From: Formicincola oecophyllae
GTDB lineage: Bacteria > Pseudomonadota > Alphaproteobacteria > Acetobacterales > Acetobacteraceae
Length of the DNA: 64,000 nucleotides
Assembly: GCF_006542395.2 (NCBI RefSeq)
Contig: NZ_CP038231.1
Coordinates: forward strand, 1,116,001 to 1,180,000
Direction of reading: 5' to 3'
Below are positions 1 through 9,674 of the stretch, in pieces (position 1 is the first letter of the stretch; the number at the start of each line of letters is the position of its first letter). The position numbers and the translations under genes are program-made. The notes beneath the pieces were generated by a model. That model saw only the letters and a program-made list of their open reading frames with translations, did no database searches and was not told the origin of the DNA.

Positions 1-354
1 GATGTCCTGGCCCGTATCAACAAGGGTGACGTCGTTAACTGCGTTGTTTCCGCTGTGCAGAGCAACGGCATTGAAGTGAAGGTTGATGACGTCCTGACAG
101 GCTTCATCCGCCGTGGCGAGCTGGCCCGCGACAAGGCAGAGCAACGTGCTGAGCGCTTCAATGTCGGCGACACTGTGGAAGCCAAGGTCATGGCTGTGGA
201 TCCGGGCGCGCGCAAGCTTTCCCTGACCATTCGCGGCCGTGAAATGGAAGAGGACAAGCAGGCCCTCAACGAGTACGGCTCCGCTTCCGACAGCGGCGCG
301 TCACTGGGTGACATCCTGGGTGCGGCCATCCGCCGCCGCAACCCGGAATCCTGA
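1..354 (+). CDS. rpsA: 30S ribosomal protein S1, C-terminal part (partial)
   Basis: The reading frame is open from the first base of the window, so only the last 117 residues are present. They form an S1/OB-fold RNA-binding repeat: a conserved start (NGIEVKVDDVLTGFIRRGEL), then VGDTVEAKVMAVDPGARKLS, then an acidic tail. This matches the last repeats of bacterial S1, which binds mRNA on the 30S subunit and helps initiation on weakly structured leaders. The gene is followed by a clear intrinsic terminator, so it ends its transcription unit. Identity rests on the repeat sequence and the tail. The 5' end and the other repeats lie outside the window. Confidence 0.9.
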   Translation, partial: DVLARINKGDVVNCVVSAVQSNGIEVKVDDVLTGFIRRGELARDKAEQRAERFNVGDTVEAKVMAVDPGARKLSLTIRGREMEEDKQALNEYGSASDSGASLGDILGAAIRRRNPES

Positions 355-480
355 TCCAGTTTTCTGGAAGCCCCATAAGGGGCCCGGGTGGCCAATATGC
401 CTCCCAGGCCTGGGCGGTTTCCTGAAGCAGGTCATGGAGCAGTCCAGCGCTCCGTTTTGAGCGGTGGCTGACAAGAGAAA

Positions 481-513
481 AGCCCATCCCTTTTCAGGGA
501 TGGGCTTTTTCTT
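481..513 (+). terminator. Rho-independent terminator after rpsA
   Basis: A perfect 10-bp stem (agcccatccc / gggatgggct) closes a 6-nt loop and runs directly into a T-rich tract. It lies about 125 nt after the rpsA stop codon. Confidence 0.9.
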
Positions 514-592
514 ATGGCAGTAGCTTAGGCAGCCCCTGACCTAAGGTATCGCGTGCAGGGGCCAAGCTGTGGCTGACCCCCACCCCAGACCA

Positions 593-3355
593 TCAGGGTG
601 TGGGTTTGAAGCCTTTGGGCGCTGGCCCCAAAATAATGGTGGAGAGGTCCTCAGGCCTGATCCAGCGTGCGAAGGCTTTGCGCACCTTAATGGCCGTCAT
701 GCTGTAGACGGCTTTGGCGCCTTCGTCTGGCGCGTTCAGGGGCAGGCCAAGGTCAATCATGCTCAGCCAGCTTTCAGCTAGATCATCGAAGCTGGAACGG
801 CCCATGGGCATGCCGCGCAGCAACGTGGCTTTGGCCAGGGCCAATGTGTCGGGGGAGACCAGCGTGGTGCGTAGCGTCTTGATGTCCTCCAGCGCCAGTT
901 TGCGGGCTGGTTCCACCTTGTCCGGGTCAGCGCCGAAGCTCACGGAGAATGTGGTGCGGGTGCGGCTGTAGCCAATGGAGCTGCCAGCGCCATAGACATA
1001 GCCTGTGCGCACACGCAGGTCCTGCAGCAATTTGGAGGCGAACCCGCCCCCCAGGATCTCATTACCCACCGCCAGCGCGTGGCGGTCTGGGTTGCGAACG
1101 TCAAGGCCCAGGGTCTCTGGTAGTTTGACGTCTGCTTGCGAACGGCCAGGGTCACTGACGTCAGCTTGGGAAGGTTTGCTGAGGGGCACAGGTGGAAGGG
1201 TGGTCGCTGGCGTGGGGCCTTCGTTTTTCCAATCGCCAAAGGCGGCGCGTACCTGCTTAACGGCCTCGTCATTGGTGATGTCGCCCATCACCACAATGGT
1301 GGTGAGGTCAGGCCGGTAAGTGTGGTGGTAATACGCTTTCACGTCGTCAAGCTTCAGGCTTTTGATGCTCTCTGGCGTAGCTTGGCGCAGTGTTGGGTCA
1401 TTGGCCGGAACAAGGGCTTTGCGCACGGCCCGCCCAAAACGGTAACCAGGTGATTCAAGAACGCCAGCCTGGGCACTGGCAGCCTGGGCCTGGATGATGC
1501 GGAAAGCCCCTTCAGGGAAGGCGGGGTGTAGCTCATGGTCAGCCAAAATGCCCAAGGCTTTGCTGAATACAGGCGTCAGCGTGCTGAGGCTGAAGGAAGA
1601 CCCAGCGCTCTCATCTGCCGCCAGGTTGTCCAGGTCACGCGCCAACTTCAGCCTGTCACGGGTGGTGCTGCCGAACAGGAACATCTGGTCTGTGATGTCA
1701 GCAACGCCTTCCTGGCCTTTGGGTTGTTCAAGGGCAGCATTCTGGCGGATGGACCCGACTAGCTCCACAGTGTGGCTGACATGCTCAGGCATAACCAGCA
1801 CCGTCAGCCCATTAGGCAGATGGGTCACTTGGGGCAATGGCATGGGTGGGGGCAGTGTCAGCTTGGCCAAAGGCGCTGATGCCCAGTCAGGAAGCGGCAC
1901 AACCGATTTGGGGGCGGCGCCAAAGGATTCAGTGCCCCCAAAACCCTTGTCCGCCAACACCTTGCCCTTGTCGCTGGGGGTGAGGATGGCTGTAATGGCA
2001 TGGGCCGGGTCTAAGAGGCGGCGTGCCAGTTGGTTGACCTCCTCAGGGGTCACCCGTTTGAAGGCGGCGATCATGTCAGCGGGGCTTTGCAGCTTTTCCA
2101 CCGCCACGGCCTGTGCCCAACTGGAGGCCAGCCCGCTGATGGAGTTGGCGTCAAACTCCAACCCTGCGATTTCGCGCTTTCTGGCTGCTTCCACTAGTTC
2201 GGCTGGAACGCCGTGGCGCCAAGCATGGTCCATCAGGCCCTGCAGGGTTTTCACTAGAGGGGTTGGGTTAGCGCTTTTGGGGAAGCCGGCATAGGCAATG
2301 CCAATGCCCCCTTGGGCCTCAGGCTCATACATGAAGCCCGCTTCCAGCGCCTTGCCAGCGGGGACCAGGGCAAACAGCGCCCCACGCTGGCTGGAGAGGG
2401 CGTCAGACAGCAACGTGGCCGCCGCGTAATCTGGGCTGCGCTCGCCTGGCATACGCCAACCCACCGTCACCAGCCCCACAGGCAGATCTGTGTTCAGGTG
2501 AAGGGTCTGGGCCTTGGCGGCGCCAGGCTTGACATCATGGCGGGCTGGCAGTGGGCGCGCTGGAACGGCGCCCATGATGGCTTTGACCTCAGCTAGGGCT
2601 TTTTCAGGCTGAACGTCACCTGCGATCACCAAGACGGCATTGTTGGGGCTGTACCATTGCTCATAGAAATGGCGCAGAAGGGGGGCTGTTGTTGCGTCAA
2701 AGGATGGCCTGGTGCCCAGGGCGTCATGATCGTAAGGGGTGTTGGCGTAAAGCAGTGCCCGCAATTGGGAAAGGTAGCGGTAAACGGGGTTGGAGAGGTC
2801 GCGTGAGACCTCTTGCTCGATGGCGCCTTTTTCATGCGACCATTCAGCAGGGGTGATGTCCAGCCCCTCCATACGGGCAGCCTCGATGTGGAGGAGGATG
2901 TCCAGGTCATCTGCAGGCGCCGTGAAGTAATACTGCGTGGCGTCAGAGGTGGTGGAGGCGTTCTCGTCATTGCCGATCTCAGCGCCAATGGTAGCCAGTT
3001 GATCGCGCGTCAGCCCTTTGGAACCGTTGAACATCATGTGTTCAAGGGCATGGGCTGTGCCAGGAAAGCCTTTGGGGGCTTCTGAAGATCCCACGTCGTA
3101 GGTCAGCACAGTGCGCACGACAGGGGCCAAGGCGTCACGGATGATCACCACATGAAGCCCATTGGCCAGGGTGGCGCGCAGAGGGTGCAGTTCCGTGGGG
3201 GTGGCAGTGGTGGCTAGGGCTGGTGGGGCTGCCTGCGCTGGTGTGGTCAAACCCAGGGCCAGGCCATGGGCGGCGGCCAAGGCTGTGCCAGCCAGTAGCC
3301 ACTGTGTCAGGCGGGTGTTCTTAAAAAAAGGCAAAAAGGGCAGACGCAAGGACAT
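593..3355 (-). CDS. Periplasmic M16 family zinc metallopeptidase (two-domain)
   Basis: An insulinase/pitrilysin-type peptidase of about 920 residues with the inverted zinc motif HALEH (residues 102-106 from the start used here). The third ligand Glu is at residue 182, inside [10 protein letters not shown], which is the usual spacing of about 76 residues. The N half is the catalytic M16 domain. The C half repeats the fold without a zinc site, as in fused M16 proteins. An N-terminal hydrophobic segment ending TTPAQA-AP looks like a Sec signal peptide, so the protein probably acts in the periplasm on short or misfolded peptides. The frame stays open to an ATG at 3457, but the Met at 3355 (MSLRLPF) gives a normal signal peptide; one at 3367 is also possible. 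No strong ribosome site decides between them. It is transcribed away from the gene at 3567. Confidence 0.85.
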   Translation of the reverse strand: MSLRLPFLPFFKNTRLTQWLLAGTALAAAHGLALGLTTPAQAAPPALATTATPTELHPLRATLANGLHVVIIRDALAPVVRTVLTYDVGSSEAPKGFPGTAHALEHMMFNGSKGLTRDQLATIGAEIGNDENASTTSDATQYYFTAPADDLDILLHIEAARMEGLDITPAEWSHEKGAIEQEVSRDLSNPVYRYLSQLRALLYANTPYDHDALGTRPSFDATTAPLLRHFYEQWYSPNNAVLVIAGDVQPEKALAEVKAIMGAVPARPLPARHDVKPGAAKAQTLHLNTDLPVGLVTVGWRMPGERSPDYAAATLLSDALSSQRGALFALVPAGKALEAGFMYEPEAQGGIGIAYAGFPKSANPTPLVKTLQGLMDHAWRHGVPAELVEAARKREIAGLEFDANSISGLASSWAQAVAVEKLQSPADMIAAFKRVTPEEVNQLARRLLDPAHAITAILTPSDKGKVLADKGFGGTESFGAAPKSVVPLPDWASAPLAKLTLPPPMPLPQVTHLPNGLTVLVMPEHVSHTVELVGSIRQNAALEQPKGQEGVADITDQMFLFGSTTRDRLKLARDLDNLAADESAGSSFSLSTLTPVFSKALGILADHELHPAFPEGAFRIIQAQAASAQAGVLESPGYRFGRAVRKALVPANDPTLRQATPESIKSLKLDDVKAYYHHTYRPDLTTIVVMGDITNDEAVKQVRAAFGDWKNEGPTPATTLPPVPLSKPSQADVSDPGRSQADVKLPETLGLDVRNPDRHALAVGNEILGGGFASKLLQDLRVRTGYVYGAGSSIGYSRTRTTFSVSFGADPDKVEPARKLALEDIKTLRTTLVSPDTLALAKATLLRGMPMGRSSFDDLAESWLSMIDLGLPLNAPDEGAKAVYSMTAIKVRKAFARWIRPEDLSTIILGPAPKGFKPTP

Positions 3356-3566
3356 GAGCAGCACCATTCCAGTGAAGCGGGGCAGGAAGGCCCCAGGGAC
3401 ACTGGGCCATGGGCACCATAGCATCCAAGCCCCCATGCCCCAACCATGCCTGCCCAAAAGCTTTTTAGTGCAGGGTACTATGACGCAGCCTCCCCCTTGC
3501 GCTTAAAGTGGGCACGCTATGACTGTCGCAGGACCGCCCCCTGCAGACCATCTAAGGAGAGTCCTT

Positions 3567-4115
3567 TTGAACCCTTCCCCCAAACCACATCCGCTTGGCA
3601 ACCTGTTGCGAACCCTTGACCTGGCAGTACTGAACAGGGTGTTCCAACCATGTGCCAACCATTTGCCAGTTGGACTGAGCAGCTGGGCGTTGGGCAACAG
3701 TTTGGTGTTGGGGTCAATCGTGTTTGAAGCGGCCGCTGTGGTAATGCCCATGGTGCTTTATGGCGCTACCTGGGGGGAAAGCCTGAGCAACTGCCTGCTT
3801 CTGTTGAGTGCCGTGTTGGTGTACGTGGCTTTTCAACGCTTGGGGGCCTTGGTGCGGCCTGGCATGGCCAATCCGCTTCAATTCATGCTGTGGGGGCTGC
3901 GTGTCTGTTTTGGGTTGATCAGCTTGGGCAACATGGTGGCCCTGCTGTGGCACCCGCCCTCGCCCAGCATGTGGGTTTGGGATTGGCTTTACGAAATTTC
4001 ACTGATGGTGTTTGTGGCGGGGATCTATTTCATGTCCTGCCAACCCCGCTCCCCCAGCCAGCGCAAGGCACCCCAGGGGCGGTTCAAGGCGCAACCTTCC
4101 CAAACAGGCCTGTGA
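3567..4115 (+). CDS. Uncharacterised four-helix inner membrane protein
   Basis: A protein of about 182 residues with four hydrophobic segments (around residues 45-70, 78-95, 105-130 and 140-155) and a basic, proline-rich tail. I do not recognise the family. The best start is TTG at 3567, because AAGGAG lies 7 nt upstream; an ATG at 3519 is in frame but has no clear site. Its TGA stop (4113-4115) is immediately followed by the GTG start of a siderophore-type binding protein, so the two are very likely co-translated. That suggests a role in the same uptake or membrane process, but this is inference from position only. Confidence 0.55.
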   Translation: MNPSPKPHPLGNLLRTLDLAVLNRVFQPCANHLPVGLSSWALGNSLVLGSIVFEAAAVVMPMVLYGATWGESLSNCLLLLSAVLVYVAFQRLGALVRPGMANPLQFMLWGLRVCFGLISLGNMVALLWHPPSPSMWVWDWLYEISLMVFVAGIYFMSCQPRSPSQRKAPQGRFKAQPSQTGL

Positions 4116-5180
4116 GTGAGGGATCGCTCACCAAGCGCGGTTGGGGCCAGTTGGCTTGCGTGGGCAGCCCTCACGCTGGCTGGGGCGTTCTCTGCCCTCC
4201 CCCAAGTGGGCCAAGCTTCAACTGCAGGCGCGCTTGGCACAACCGCCACATGGGCTGAGGACTGGTTTGCTCATAACGCCATGATGGTCATGATGGGTGC
4301 AGCAGGGAACATTGGCGCCACAGTGGCCAGCCCCAAAGACCAGCCATGGCTGTTCAAGCTGGTGCCCACCCTGGAACGCGCTAAGCGCCTTCACACAGGT
4401 GCGCTTGATGTGGAGGCACTGGTCCATGCTGGCATTAAGGTGGCCATCCTGCCCAAGGCTGACCGTGCCCAGCAAGCCCAGCTGGCCATGGCGGGCATCA
4501 AGGCGTCCGTGTTGGGGTTTGATGATTTTGACGGGCTGCAGAAATGTGTTTGGCGAACCGCTACCCTGGTGGGGACCACTCTGGCGCGCCAGCGTGCGCA
4601 AGCTTACCAGCAAGCGTTGCAGGCCAGCTTGAAAAGGCCCATGCCCCCGGCTGGTGCAGGCCAGCGCAAGCCACGCTTGCTGCATATCGCTTCCCTGCGC
4701 CCTTTGCGGGTAGATGGCTGCGGCACCATCTTGGCCCAATGGACGCAGGCTGCAGGCGCCACCACGGCTGCTCAAGGCGTTTGTGGTAACCGGCAATCAG
4801 TGACCCCTGAGCAGGTCCTGGCCTGGGCGCCAGACATCATTATCCTGGCTGCCAATGCGGGCCCTGAAGAATGGTTGGCGCAGGATCCTGTGCTGTCACG
4901 GTTGGCAGCTGTGCGACATGGTCATGTTTGGCGCAATCCAGCTGGGCTGTTCCTGTGGGACCGTTATGGGCCAGAATTGTTGTTGCAGCTTTCCTGGGCC
5001 AGGATGGTGGTTGAGGCTGAAACGCACCCTATACCTGGTGAAGCCCGTGAAGCGGCCCATGAAAAGGTCGCCCAGGCTATGATGGTTGAAACCAGGGCTT
5101 TTTACAGCCGTTTTTATGGTATTGCCCTCAGTAAGGGGGAGGCGTGGCGCATAGTTCACGCGCAGCCACCCCAACCTTGA
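4116..5180 (+). CDS. ABC transporter periplasmic substrate-binding protein, Fe3+-siderophore/cobalamin type
   Basis: A 354-residue protein with a cleavable N-terminal signal (hydrophobic stretch to about residue 34, ending VGQAS). The layout is that of the helical-backbone (BtuF/FepB-like, PeriBP_2) binding proteins: an N-terminal lobe with LVPTLERAKRLHTGALDVEAL and AGIKVAILPKA, a long linking helix (ATLVGTTLARQRAQAYQQAL), and a C-terminal lobe with LAWAPDIIILAAN and VRHGHVWRNPAGLFLWDRYGP. These proteins deliver iron chelates or corrinoids to an inner-membrane permease. No permease or ATPase gene lies nearby, so it is an orphan here. It starts at GTG directly after the stop of the preceding membrane-protein gene. 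Substrate is not decidable from sequence. Confidence 0.75.
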   Translation: MRDRSPSAVGASWLAWAALTLAGAFSALPQVGQASTAGALGTTATWAEDWFAHNAMMVMMGAAGNIGATVASPKDQPWLFKLVPTLERAKRLHTGALDVEALVHAGIKVAILPKADRAQQAQLAMAGIKASVLGFDDFDGLQKCVWRTATLVGTTLARQRAQAYQQALQASLKRPMPPAGAGQRKPRLLHIASLRPLRVDGCGTILAQWTQAAGATTAAQGVCGNRQSVTPEQVLAWAPDIIILAANAGPEEWLAQDPVLSRLAAVRHGHVWRNPAGLFLWDRYGPELLLQLSWARMVVEAETHPIPGEAREAAHEKVAQAMMVETRAFYSRFYGIALSKGEAWRIVHAQPPQP

Positions 5181-5248
5181 GAAGGTGCTTTGCCTGGCCC
5201 TTGAGCCACGCCATTCATCGCCACCCAATTTAAAGAGGATGAAAAACC

Positions 5249-5473
5249 ATGCAGGAATACTGCCTCTGTGACGCTGAATCAGCCTATGCCCTGAACAAGC
5301 AAGTTAACCAGTATCTTTCAGAAGGCTGGCAGGTTGGGGGTTCTTTCTACGTTTACGCTGTCGCCAGTGGCGATGCGCGCTATTGCCAGTCTGTGGTGCG
5401 GACCAAACCAGATGCCGTTCCAACAACGGAAAAACCCACCCCCAAAGATAACAACACGGCCAAGGCCACCTGA
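5249..5473 (+). CDS. DUF1737 domain-containing small protein
   Basis: A 74-residue protein whose first 50 residues match the DUF1737 pattern by eye: an N-terminal strand, then SAYALNKQVNQYLSEGWQVG, then a strand ending ARYCQSVV. The tail is Lys/Thr/Pro-rich and probably disordered. Function is unknown. A good ribosome site (AAAGAGG) lies about 10 nt before the ATG. It stands alone between the binding-protein gene and the convergent infC. Confidence 0.7.
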   Translation: MQEYCLCDAESAYALNKQVNQYLSEGWQVGGSFYVYAVASGDARYCQSVVRTKPDAVPTTEKPTPKDNNTAKAT

Positions 5474-5493
5474 GGTCATGACCCTGAACGCAC

Positions 5494-5526
5494 AGAACCT
5501 CCCCAGCTTGTGACTGGGAAGGTTCT
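5494..5526. terminator. Hairpin between convergent genes, possible weak terminator
   Basis: A 13-bp stem with one mismatch (agaacctccccag / ctgggaaggttct) lies between the DUF1737 gene and the end of infC. Neither strand has a T-tract after the stem, so termination would be weak or factor-assisted. Confidence 0.35.
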
Positions 5527-5563
5527 GCGGACATCAACGCGCTGATGAAAACGGGTGCTCCGT

Positions 5564-6100
5564 TTAGCGGGGAGCCAGGATCATGATCATCTGGCGGTTT
5601 TCCATGCGGGGCATCTGCTCAGCCTTGGCCAGGGCATCCACTGATTCGCGGATGCGCTCAAGCATTTTCAAGCCAAGGTCCTGGTGGGCCATCTCACGCC
5701 CCTTGAAGCGCAGGGAAACTTTGACCTTGTCCCCCCCTTCAAGGAATTTCTGCACAGCATTGAGCTTGGTGTTGAAGTCATGCTCGCCCGTGCCAGGGCG
5801 GACTTTGACTTCCTTGATCTCAATAACCTTCTGTTTTTTGCGGGCCTCGTTACGTTTTTTCTGCTGTTCATATTTGAACTTGCCGTAATCAAGGATTTTG
5901 GCCACTGGCGGCTCAGCCGTGGGGCTGATCTCCAGCAGGTCCAGTCCAGCCGCAAAAGCGCGTTGCAGTGCATCCCGCGTGGACATGATGCCAATCATTT
6001 CACCATCAGCATCGATGACTCGAACCTGGGGAACGCGGATTTCATCGTTAACACGAGGCCCGCCACGGGTAGGGGCGCTCTGAAAGGGCGGTCTGGCTAT
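5564..6100 (-). CDS. infC: Translation initiation factor IF-3
   Basis: IF-3 binds the 30S subunit and discriminates against non-canonical start codons and elongator tRNAs. The frame shows the N domain (GPRVNDEIRVPQVRVIDADG), the lysine-rich linker (YEQQKKRNEARKKQKVIEIK) and the C domain with GEHDFNTKL and KVSLRFKGREMAHQ. Homology begins at ARPPFQ. The codon just before it is ATA at 6100-6098, with AGGAG six bases upstream (6111-6107). Starting there gives 178 residues, close to the roughly 180 usual for the family. infC is well known to use rare starts (AUU in E. coli) for autoregulation. The only in-frame ATG, at 6148, would add a 16-residue tail with no family resemblance. thrS lies upstream as in many bacteria, but a terminator separates the two. 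rpmI-rplT do not follow. Confidence 0.9.
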   Translation of the reverse strand: MARPPFQSAPTRGGPRVNDEIRVPQVRVIDADGEMIGIMSTRDALQRAFAAGLDLLEISPTAEPPVAKILDYGKFKYEQQKKRNEARKKQKVIEIKEVKVRPGTGEHDFNTKLNAVQKFLEGGDKVKVSLRFKGREMAHQDLGLKMLERIRESVDALAKAEQMPRMENRQMIMILAPR

Positions 6101-6111
6101 GGTCGACTCCT
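6098..6111 (-). promoter_or_regulatory. Shine-Dalgarno and AUA start codon of infC
   Basis: Read on the minus strand this is AGGAG, six spacer bases, then ATA. The codons that follow encode the conserved IF-3 N-terminus (ARPPFQ). A non-AUG start on infC would let IF-3 repress its own translation. The assignment is inference from spacing and homology. Confidence 0.65.
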
Positions 6112-6210
6112 GTCGCTGTGTGGCCTGTGTGCCAGGGCTACTGGGCAAGGCCGTGAAAGGCCAAGCGTGCCTATCAACCCCTTGGCAGCACTTTGAATCT
6201 TTACGGCCAA

Positions 6211-6239
6211 CACATAGCCACAGCCACCACCAGGTGCAA
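6211..6239 (-). promoter_or_regulatory. Candidate sigma-70 promoter for infC
   Basis: On the minus strand TTGCAC (6239-6234) and TATGTG (6216-6211) are separated by 17 bp. Both boxes match the consensus only partly. The position makes sense: it lies downstream of the thrS terminator and about 110 bp before the infC start. Confidence 0.3.
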
Positions 6240-6280
6240 GGGATTGTTGGGGAAAGCAGGGCAGCATGAAATGCAGGGAC

Positions 6281-6310
6281 AAAAAAGGCCCCTGTTTTCT
6301 GCCAGGGACC
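6281..6310 (-). terminator. Rho-independent terminator after thrS
   Basis: On the minus strand an 8-bp stem with one G-U pair (ggtccctg / caggggcc) is followed by six T residues. It lies about 105 nt beyond the thrS stop and so separates thrS from infC, either fully or as an attenuator. Confidence 0.75.
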
Positions 6311-6412
6311 ATGAGTGAAACGGGCACTGCATTATGAAATTTTGCAAAGCCCATCTGTGGGAGCCTGGTTTTACCACGCTTCCAAACGGGAAAACCTGCT
6401 CTCCATAAGCTT

Positions 6413-8377
6413 TCAGCCAGCCATGTGCGCAGCCACAGTGGCGTTTTCCTGCTGGCGCAGCTTGTCAGGGGGGGTAGCTTCAGCACGCAGGCGCTTTATA
6501 GCTTCAGAAAGGGGCAGAACCTCCTGCGCTTTGCCGCCAAGGCGGCGCATGGCCACAGTGCCTTCTTCAGCCTCCCGCCGGCCCACTACTAGGATGACAG
6601 GCACGCGCGCTAAGCTGTGCTCGCGCACCTTGGCATTGATCTTCTCATTGCGGGTGTCTGTTTCCACAGCCAACCCAGCAGCGCGCAGCTGCCTGGCCAC
6701 GTCTTCCGCCCAGGGGGCAGCGTCCGTCACGATGCTGGCCACAACTACCTGGACAGGTGCCAGCCAAAGCGGGAAGCGACCAGCGAATTGCTCAATGAGA
6801 ATGCCGAGGAAGCGCTCAAAACTGCCAAGAATCGCACGGTGCAGCATGACGGGGCGGTGACGTTGGCTGTCTTCGCCAATATAGGTGGCGTCCAGCCGTT
6901 CAGGCAGAACGAAATCCACCTGCAGGGTGCCGCACTGCCAATCACGGCCGATGGCGTCTGTCAGGACGAATTCCAGTTTAGGACCATAGAAAGCGCCTTC
7001 CCCTGGGTTAAGCTCCCAAGCCACACCTGCGGTTTCACAGGCCTTCTTAAGCGCTTGCTCAGCTTTGTCCCAGATTTCGTCTGTGCCGGCGCGGCTTTCA
7101 GGGCGGTCTGAGAACTTGACCTTAAAAGCCTCAAAGCCGAGGTCGCGGTAGACCTCCTCCAGCATCTCCACAAAGGCCACGGTTTCACTGGCGATTTGGT
7201 CTTCAGTGCAGAAAATGTGGGCGTCATCTTGCGTGAAGCCGCGCACGCGCATCAAACCATGGAGCGCGCCTGAAGGCTCATAGCGGTGGCAGGCGCCGAA
7301 CTCAGCCATGCGCAAAGGCAGTTCCCTGTAGGAACGCAGCCCGTGGCGGAAAATCTGGATATGGCATGGGCAGTTCATCGGCTTGAGGGCAAGGGTCTTG
7401 TCCTCATCCTCCACCTTAGCGATGAACATGTTCTCACGGTACTTGTCCCAGTGGCCTGAAGCCTCCCACAAGGCACGGTCAACCAATTGTGGGGTGCGCA
7501 CTTCCTGGTAATCATGGCGGCCTTGGGCACGGCGCATGTAATCCTGCAGGGCGTTGTAAAGGCGCCAGCCTTTAGCATGCCAGAAAATCTGCCCCACGGC
7601 CTCTTCCTGGATGTGGAACAGGTCCATTTCCCGGCCAATGCGGCGGTGGTCGCGCTTTTCAGCCTCCTCCAGCTGGGTGAGATGGGCGGCAAGTTCCTTT
7701 TTGTCGCGCCATGCGGTGCCATAGATGCGCGTCAGCATGGGGTTGCGGTGGTCACCACGCCAATAGGCGCCAGCAACGCGCATCAGCTTAAAGGCCGTGC
7801 CCACATCCTCTGTTGTGCGCAGGTGCGGGCCCCGGCAGAGGTCAAGCCACTCGCCCTGGCGGTAGATGGAGATCTCCTCATCGCCCGGCAGGTCACGGAT
7901 GAGCTCAGCCTTGAAGCGCTCGCCTTTGTTTTCGAAGAACTTGATAGCCTCGTCACGCGGCCATGTTTCGCGTTTGAAGGGCGCTTTGGATGCGACGATT
8001 TCGCGCATCTTGTTTTCAATGGCGGGGAAATCCTCTGGCGTGAAGGGGACCTCACGGGAGAAATCGTAATAGAAGCCATCCTTGATGGCCGGCCCGATGG
8101 TGACCTGCGTTTCAGGCCACAAAGCTTGCACGGCCTCTGCCAGAACATGGGCTGCATCATGGCGGATGAGCTCCAGCGCTTCCTCATCTTTGCGGGTGAC
8201 GAACCGCACTGCGGCGTCTTGGCTGATGGGGGTGGCCATGTCCACAAGCTTGCCGTCCACTTCCATGGCTAGGGCGGCGCGCAGCAGGCCGGGGCCTATG
8301 GCCTCGGCGATGGTAGTGCCCGTCACCGTCTCGCCGAACGTGCGGGTCTGGCCGTCGGGGAAGGTGATGACTGGCAT
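6413..8377 (-). CDS. thrS: Threonine--tRNA ligase
   Basis: A class II synthetase of 654 residues that charges tRNA-Thr. In order it has the N-terminal TGS domain (residues 1-60), the editing domain with H73-D-A-A-H77 and C181-R-G-P-H185 (same numbering as the E. coli zinc-like editing site), the catalytic core with [10 protein letters not shown] and [20 protein letters not shown], and the C-terminal anticodon-binding domain ([27 protein letters not shown]). The start at 8377 has GGGAG a few bases upstream and gives the expected N-terminus (MPVITFPDG); the frame stays open to 8461 without homology. A terminator follows the gene. Confidence 0.96.
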   Translation of the reverse strand: MPVITFPDGQTRTFGETVTGTTIAEAIGPGLLRAALAMEVDGKLVDMATPISQDAAVRFVTRKDEEALELIRHDAAHVLAEAVQALWPETQVTIGPAIKDGFYYDFSREVPFTPEDFPAIENKMREIVASKAPFKRETWPRDEAIKFFENKGERFKAELIRDLPGDEEISIYRQGEWLDLCRGPHLRTTEDVGTAFKLMRVAGAYWRGDHRNPMLTRIYGTAWRDKKELAAHLTQLEEAEKRDHRRIGREMDLFHIQEEAVGQIFWHAKGWRLYNALQDYMRRAQGRHDYQEVRTPQLVDRALWEASGHWDKYRENMFIAKVEDEDKTLALKPMNCPCHIQIFRHGLRSYRELPLRMAEFGACHRYEPSGALHGLMRVRGFTQDDAHIFCTEDQIASETVAFVEMLEEVYRDLGFEAFKVKFSDRPESRAGTDEIWDKAEQALKKACETAGVAWELNPGEGAFYGPKLEFVLTDAIGRDWQCGTLQVDFVLPERLDATYIGEDSQRHRPVMLHRAILGSFERFLGILIEQFAGRFPLWLAPVQVVVASIVTDAAPWAEDVARQLRAAGLAVETDTRNEKINAKVREHSLARVPVILVVGRREAEEGTVAMRRLGGKAQEVLPLSEAIKRLRAEATPPDKLRQQENATVAAHMAG

Positions 8378-8576
8378 GGGTTGCTCCCGGTAAGAATTGA
8401 ATGGCGCTGCGCTGGGGCTGTCGTTCCTGGCCCCGTGGCGCGGCTTTAAGGTTGTGGTCATGGAATGTGTGCCCTGCTGCCTGCTTGAAACCTAGCCAGA
8501 GCATGGGCGGGGCCCTAAATGCCGCCATGATGTCCAGTTTGGCAAGAGGGGCCATAGGATGGGTCAATTTGTTAAT

Positions 8577-9674
8577 TTAATGTGTCCTGGCTACCTCAGC
8601 AAGCAGGGCCTTGAAAGCAGCCAGGACGGTTTCAGGGGCAAGCTGTGCAGCTTGGCGGCTGGACAGCACCCGTGAATGCCCAGGGGTGGGGGCCAAGGGC
8701 GCTGTGCGGCGCGGGTCACTTTCAGCAAAAAAAAGGGTTAGGCTTGGCACATCCAAAGCCGCCCCTAGGTGCATGGTGCCTGTGTCATTACCCACCACGC
8801 CATGGGCCTTATGCAGAAGCAGGGCTAGGGCTGCCAAGTCCGTGCGGCCGCTGCAGTCCACCAAATATTTAGGAGACGCCCCCCTTTTTATAGCCTGGGT
8901 GGTAATGGCGCGCACTAAGGTGCGCTCCTGGTCTGTGCCTGCCAGGGCCACATGCCAGCCTGCTTGGGCCAGTTGAGCAGTCACGTGCGCAAAGCAACCA
9001 GCTGGCCAGCGCTTGCCAAGGCGCCCAGCGGAGCCCCCTGGCACCAGAACAACAAAAGGGCGCTTTGCCAAAGCGTGAATGAAGGACCGCATGGGTTCGG
9101 CCACGCTTTGGAACAGCCAAAGGGGCTGCGTGGGCGCCACAGGCAGCACACCTAAGCAACGCAAATGGGATTTCTGGCGTTCAGAAGTGTGCAGTCGCCC
9201 ATGGTGGTGGAGCCGTTCAGCGCAAGGCCATTCAAGCGCTTTAAGCCCGCGCGCCTGACGCCAGAAGCCATCCAAGCGCCGGTAAAGGCGTGTCCGCCCG
9301 CTTTGCTGGGCATCCACCACCAGGCAATGCTGGTTGAAAAGCCCCGTCAGGTGGCGCGCTTGTCGCCACAGCCGCCATGGCGGTATTCCCCACAAAGGCA
9401 GGCGCCTGTCTTCAGCCACGGCGTCAAACCAGGGCGCCAAGCGCATGGAGGGTGCAAAGGCAGGTTCCGTCAGCAACGTGATCCATGCTTGGGGGCAGGC
9501 CCCCCGCAAAGCTGCGAAGAAACCAAACGCCTGCACAATATCCCCCAAAGCGCCATGGCGGATGACTAGGATGCGCTGTGGCACGCGCCCTGTTTGCCCT
9601 GGTTGCAAAAGGGCTCCCGCCAAAGGGCGTTCAGTCAGCCTTGGGGGCAGGGGGCTGGCCTGTTGAAGCGTCAT
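8577..9674 (-). CDS. Glycosyltransferase family 9 (heptosyltransferase-like)
   Basis: A GT-B fold protein of about 365 residues. Near the N-terminus is the GT9 nucleotide-sugar lobe opening (RILVIRHGALGDIVQAFGFF), and the C-terminal lobe carries VGNDTGTMHLGAALDVPS, the family signature. VLVPGGSAGRLGKRWP is the donor-binding loop. Such enzymes add heptose or related sugars to the lipopolysaccharide core at the inner membrane. The frame overlaps the end of grpE by 44 nt with the ATG at 9674 (AAGG 12 nt upstream); a GTG at 9584, just after grpE, is the alternative. The tight link to grpE suggests one transcript. Acceptor sugar is not decidable. Confidence 0.8.
   Translation of the reverse strand: MTLQQASPLPPRLTERPLAGALLQPGQTGRVPQRILVIRHGALGDIVQAFGFFAALRGACPQAWITLLTEPAFAPSMRLAPWFDAVAEDRRLPLWGIPPWRLWRQARHLTGLFNQHCLVVDAQQSGRTRLYRRLDGFWRQARGLKALEWPCAERLHHHGRLHTSERQKSHLRCLGVLPVAPTQPLWLFQSVAEPMRSFIHALAKRPFVVLVPGGSAGRLGKRWPAGCFAHVTAQLAQAGWHVALAGTDQERTLVRAITTQAIKRGASPKYLVDCSGRTDLAALALLLHKAHGVVGNDTGTMHLGAALDVPSLTLFFAESDPRRTAPLAPTPGHSRVLSSRQAAQLAPETVLAAFKALLAEVARTH

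Noticed and set aside
1494-2294. 266-codon plus-strand frame
   Set aside because: It lies wholly inside the M16 peptidase gene on the other strand. Composition is Ser/Arg/Ala-rich without motifs, typical of a shadow frame in GC-rich DNA.
7487-8272. 261-codon plus-strand frame
   Set aside because: Antisense to thrS, whose motifs are complete. No ribosome site or family.
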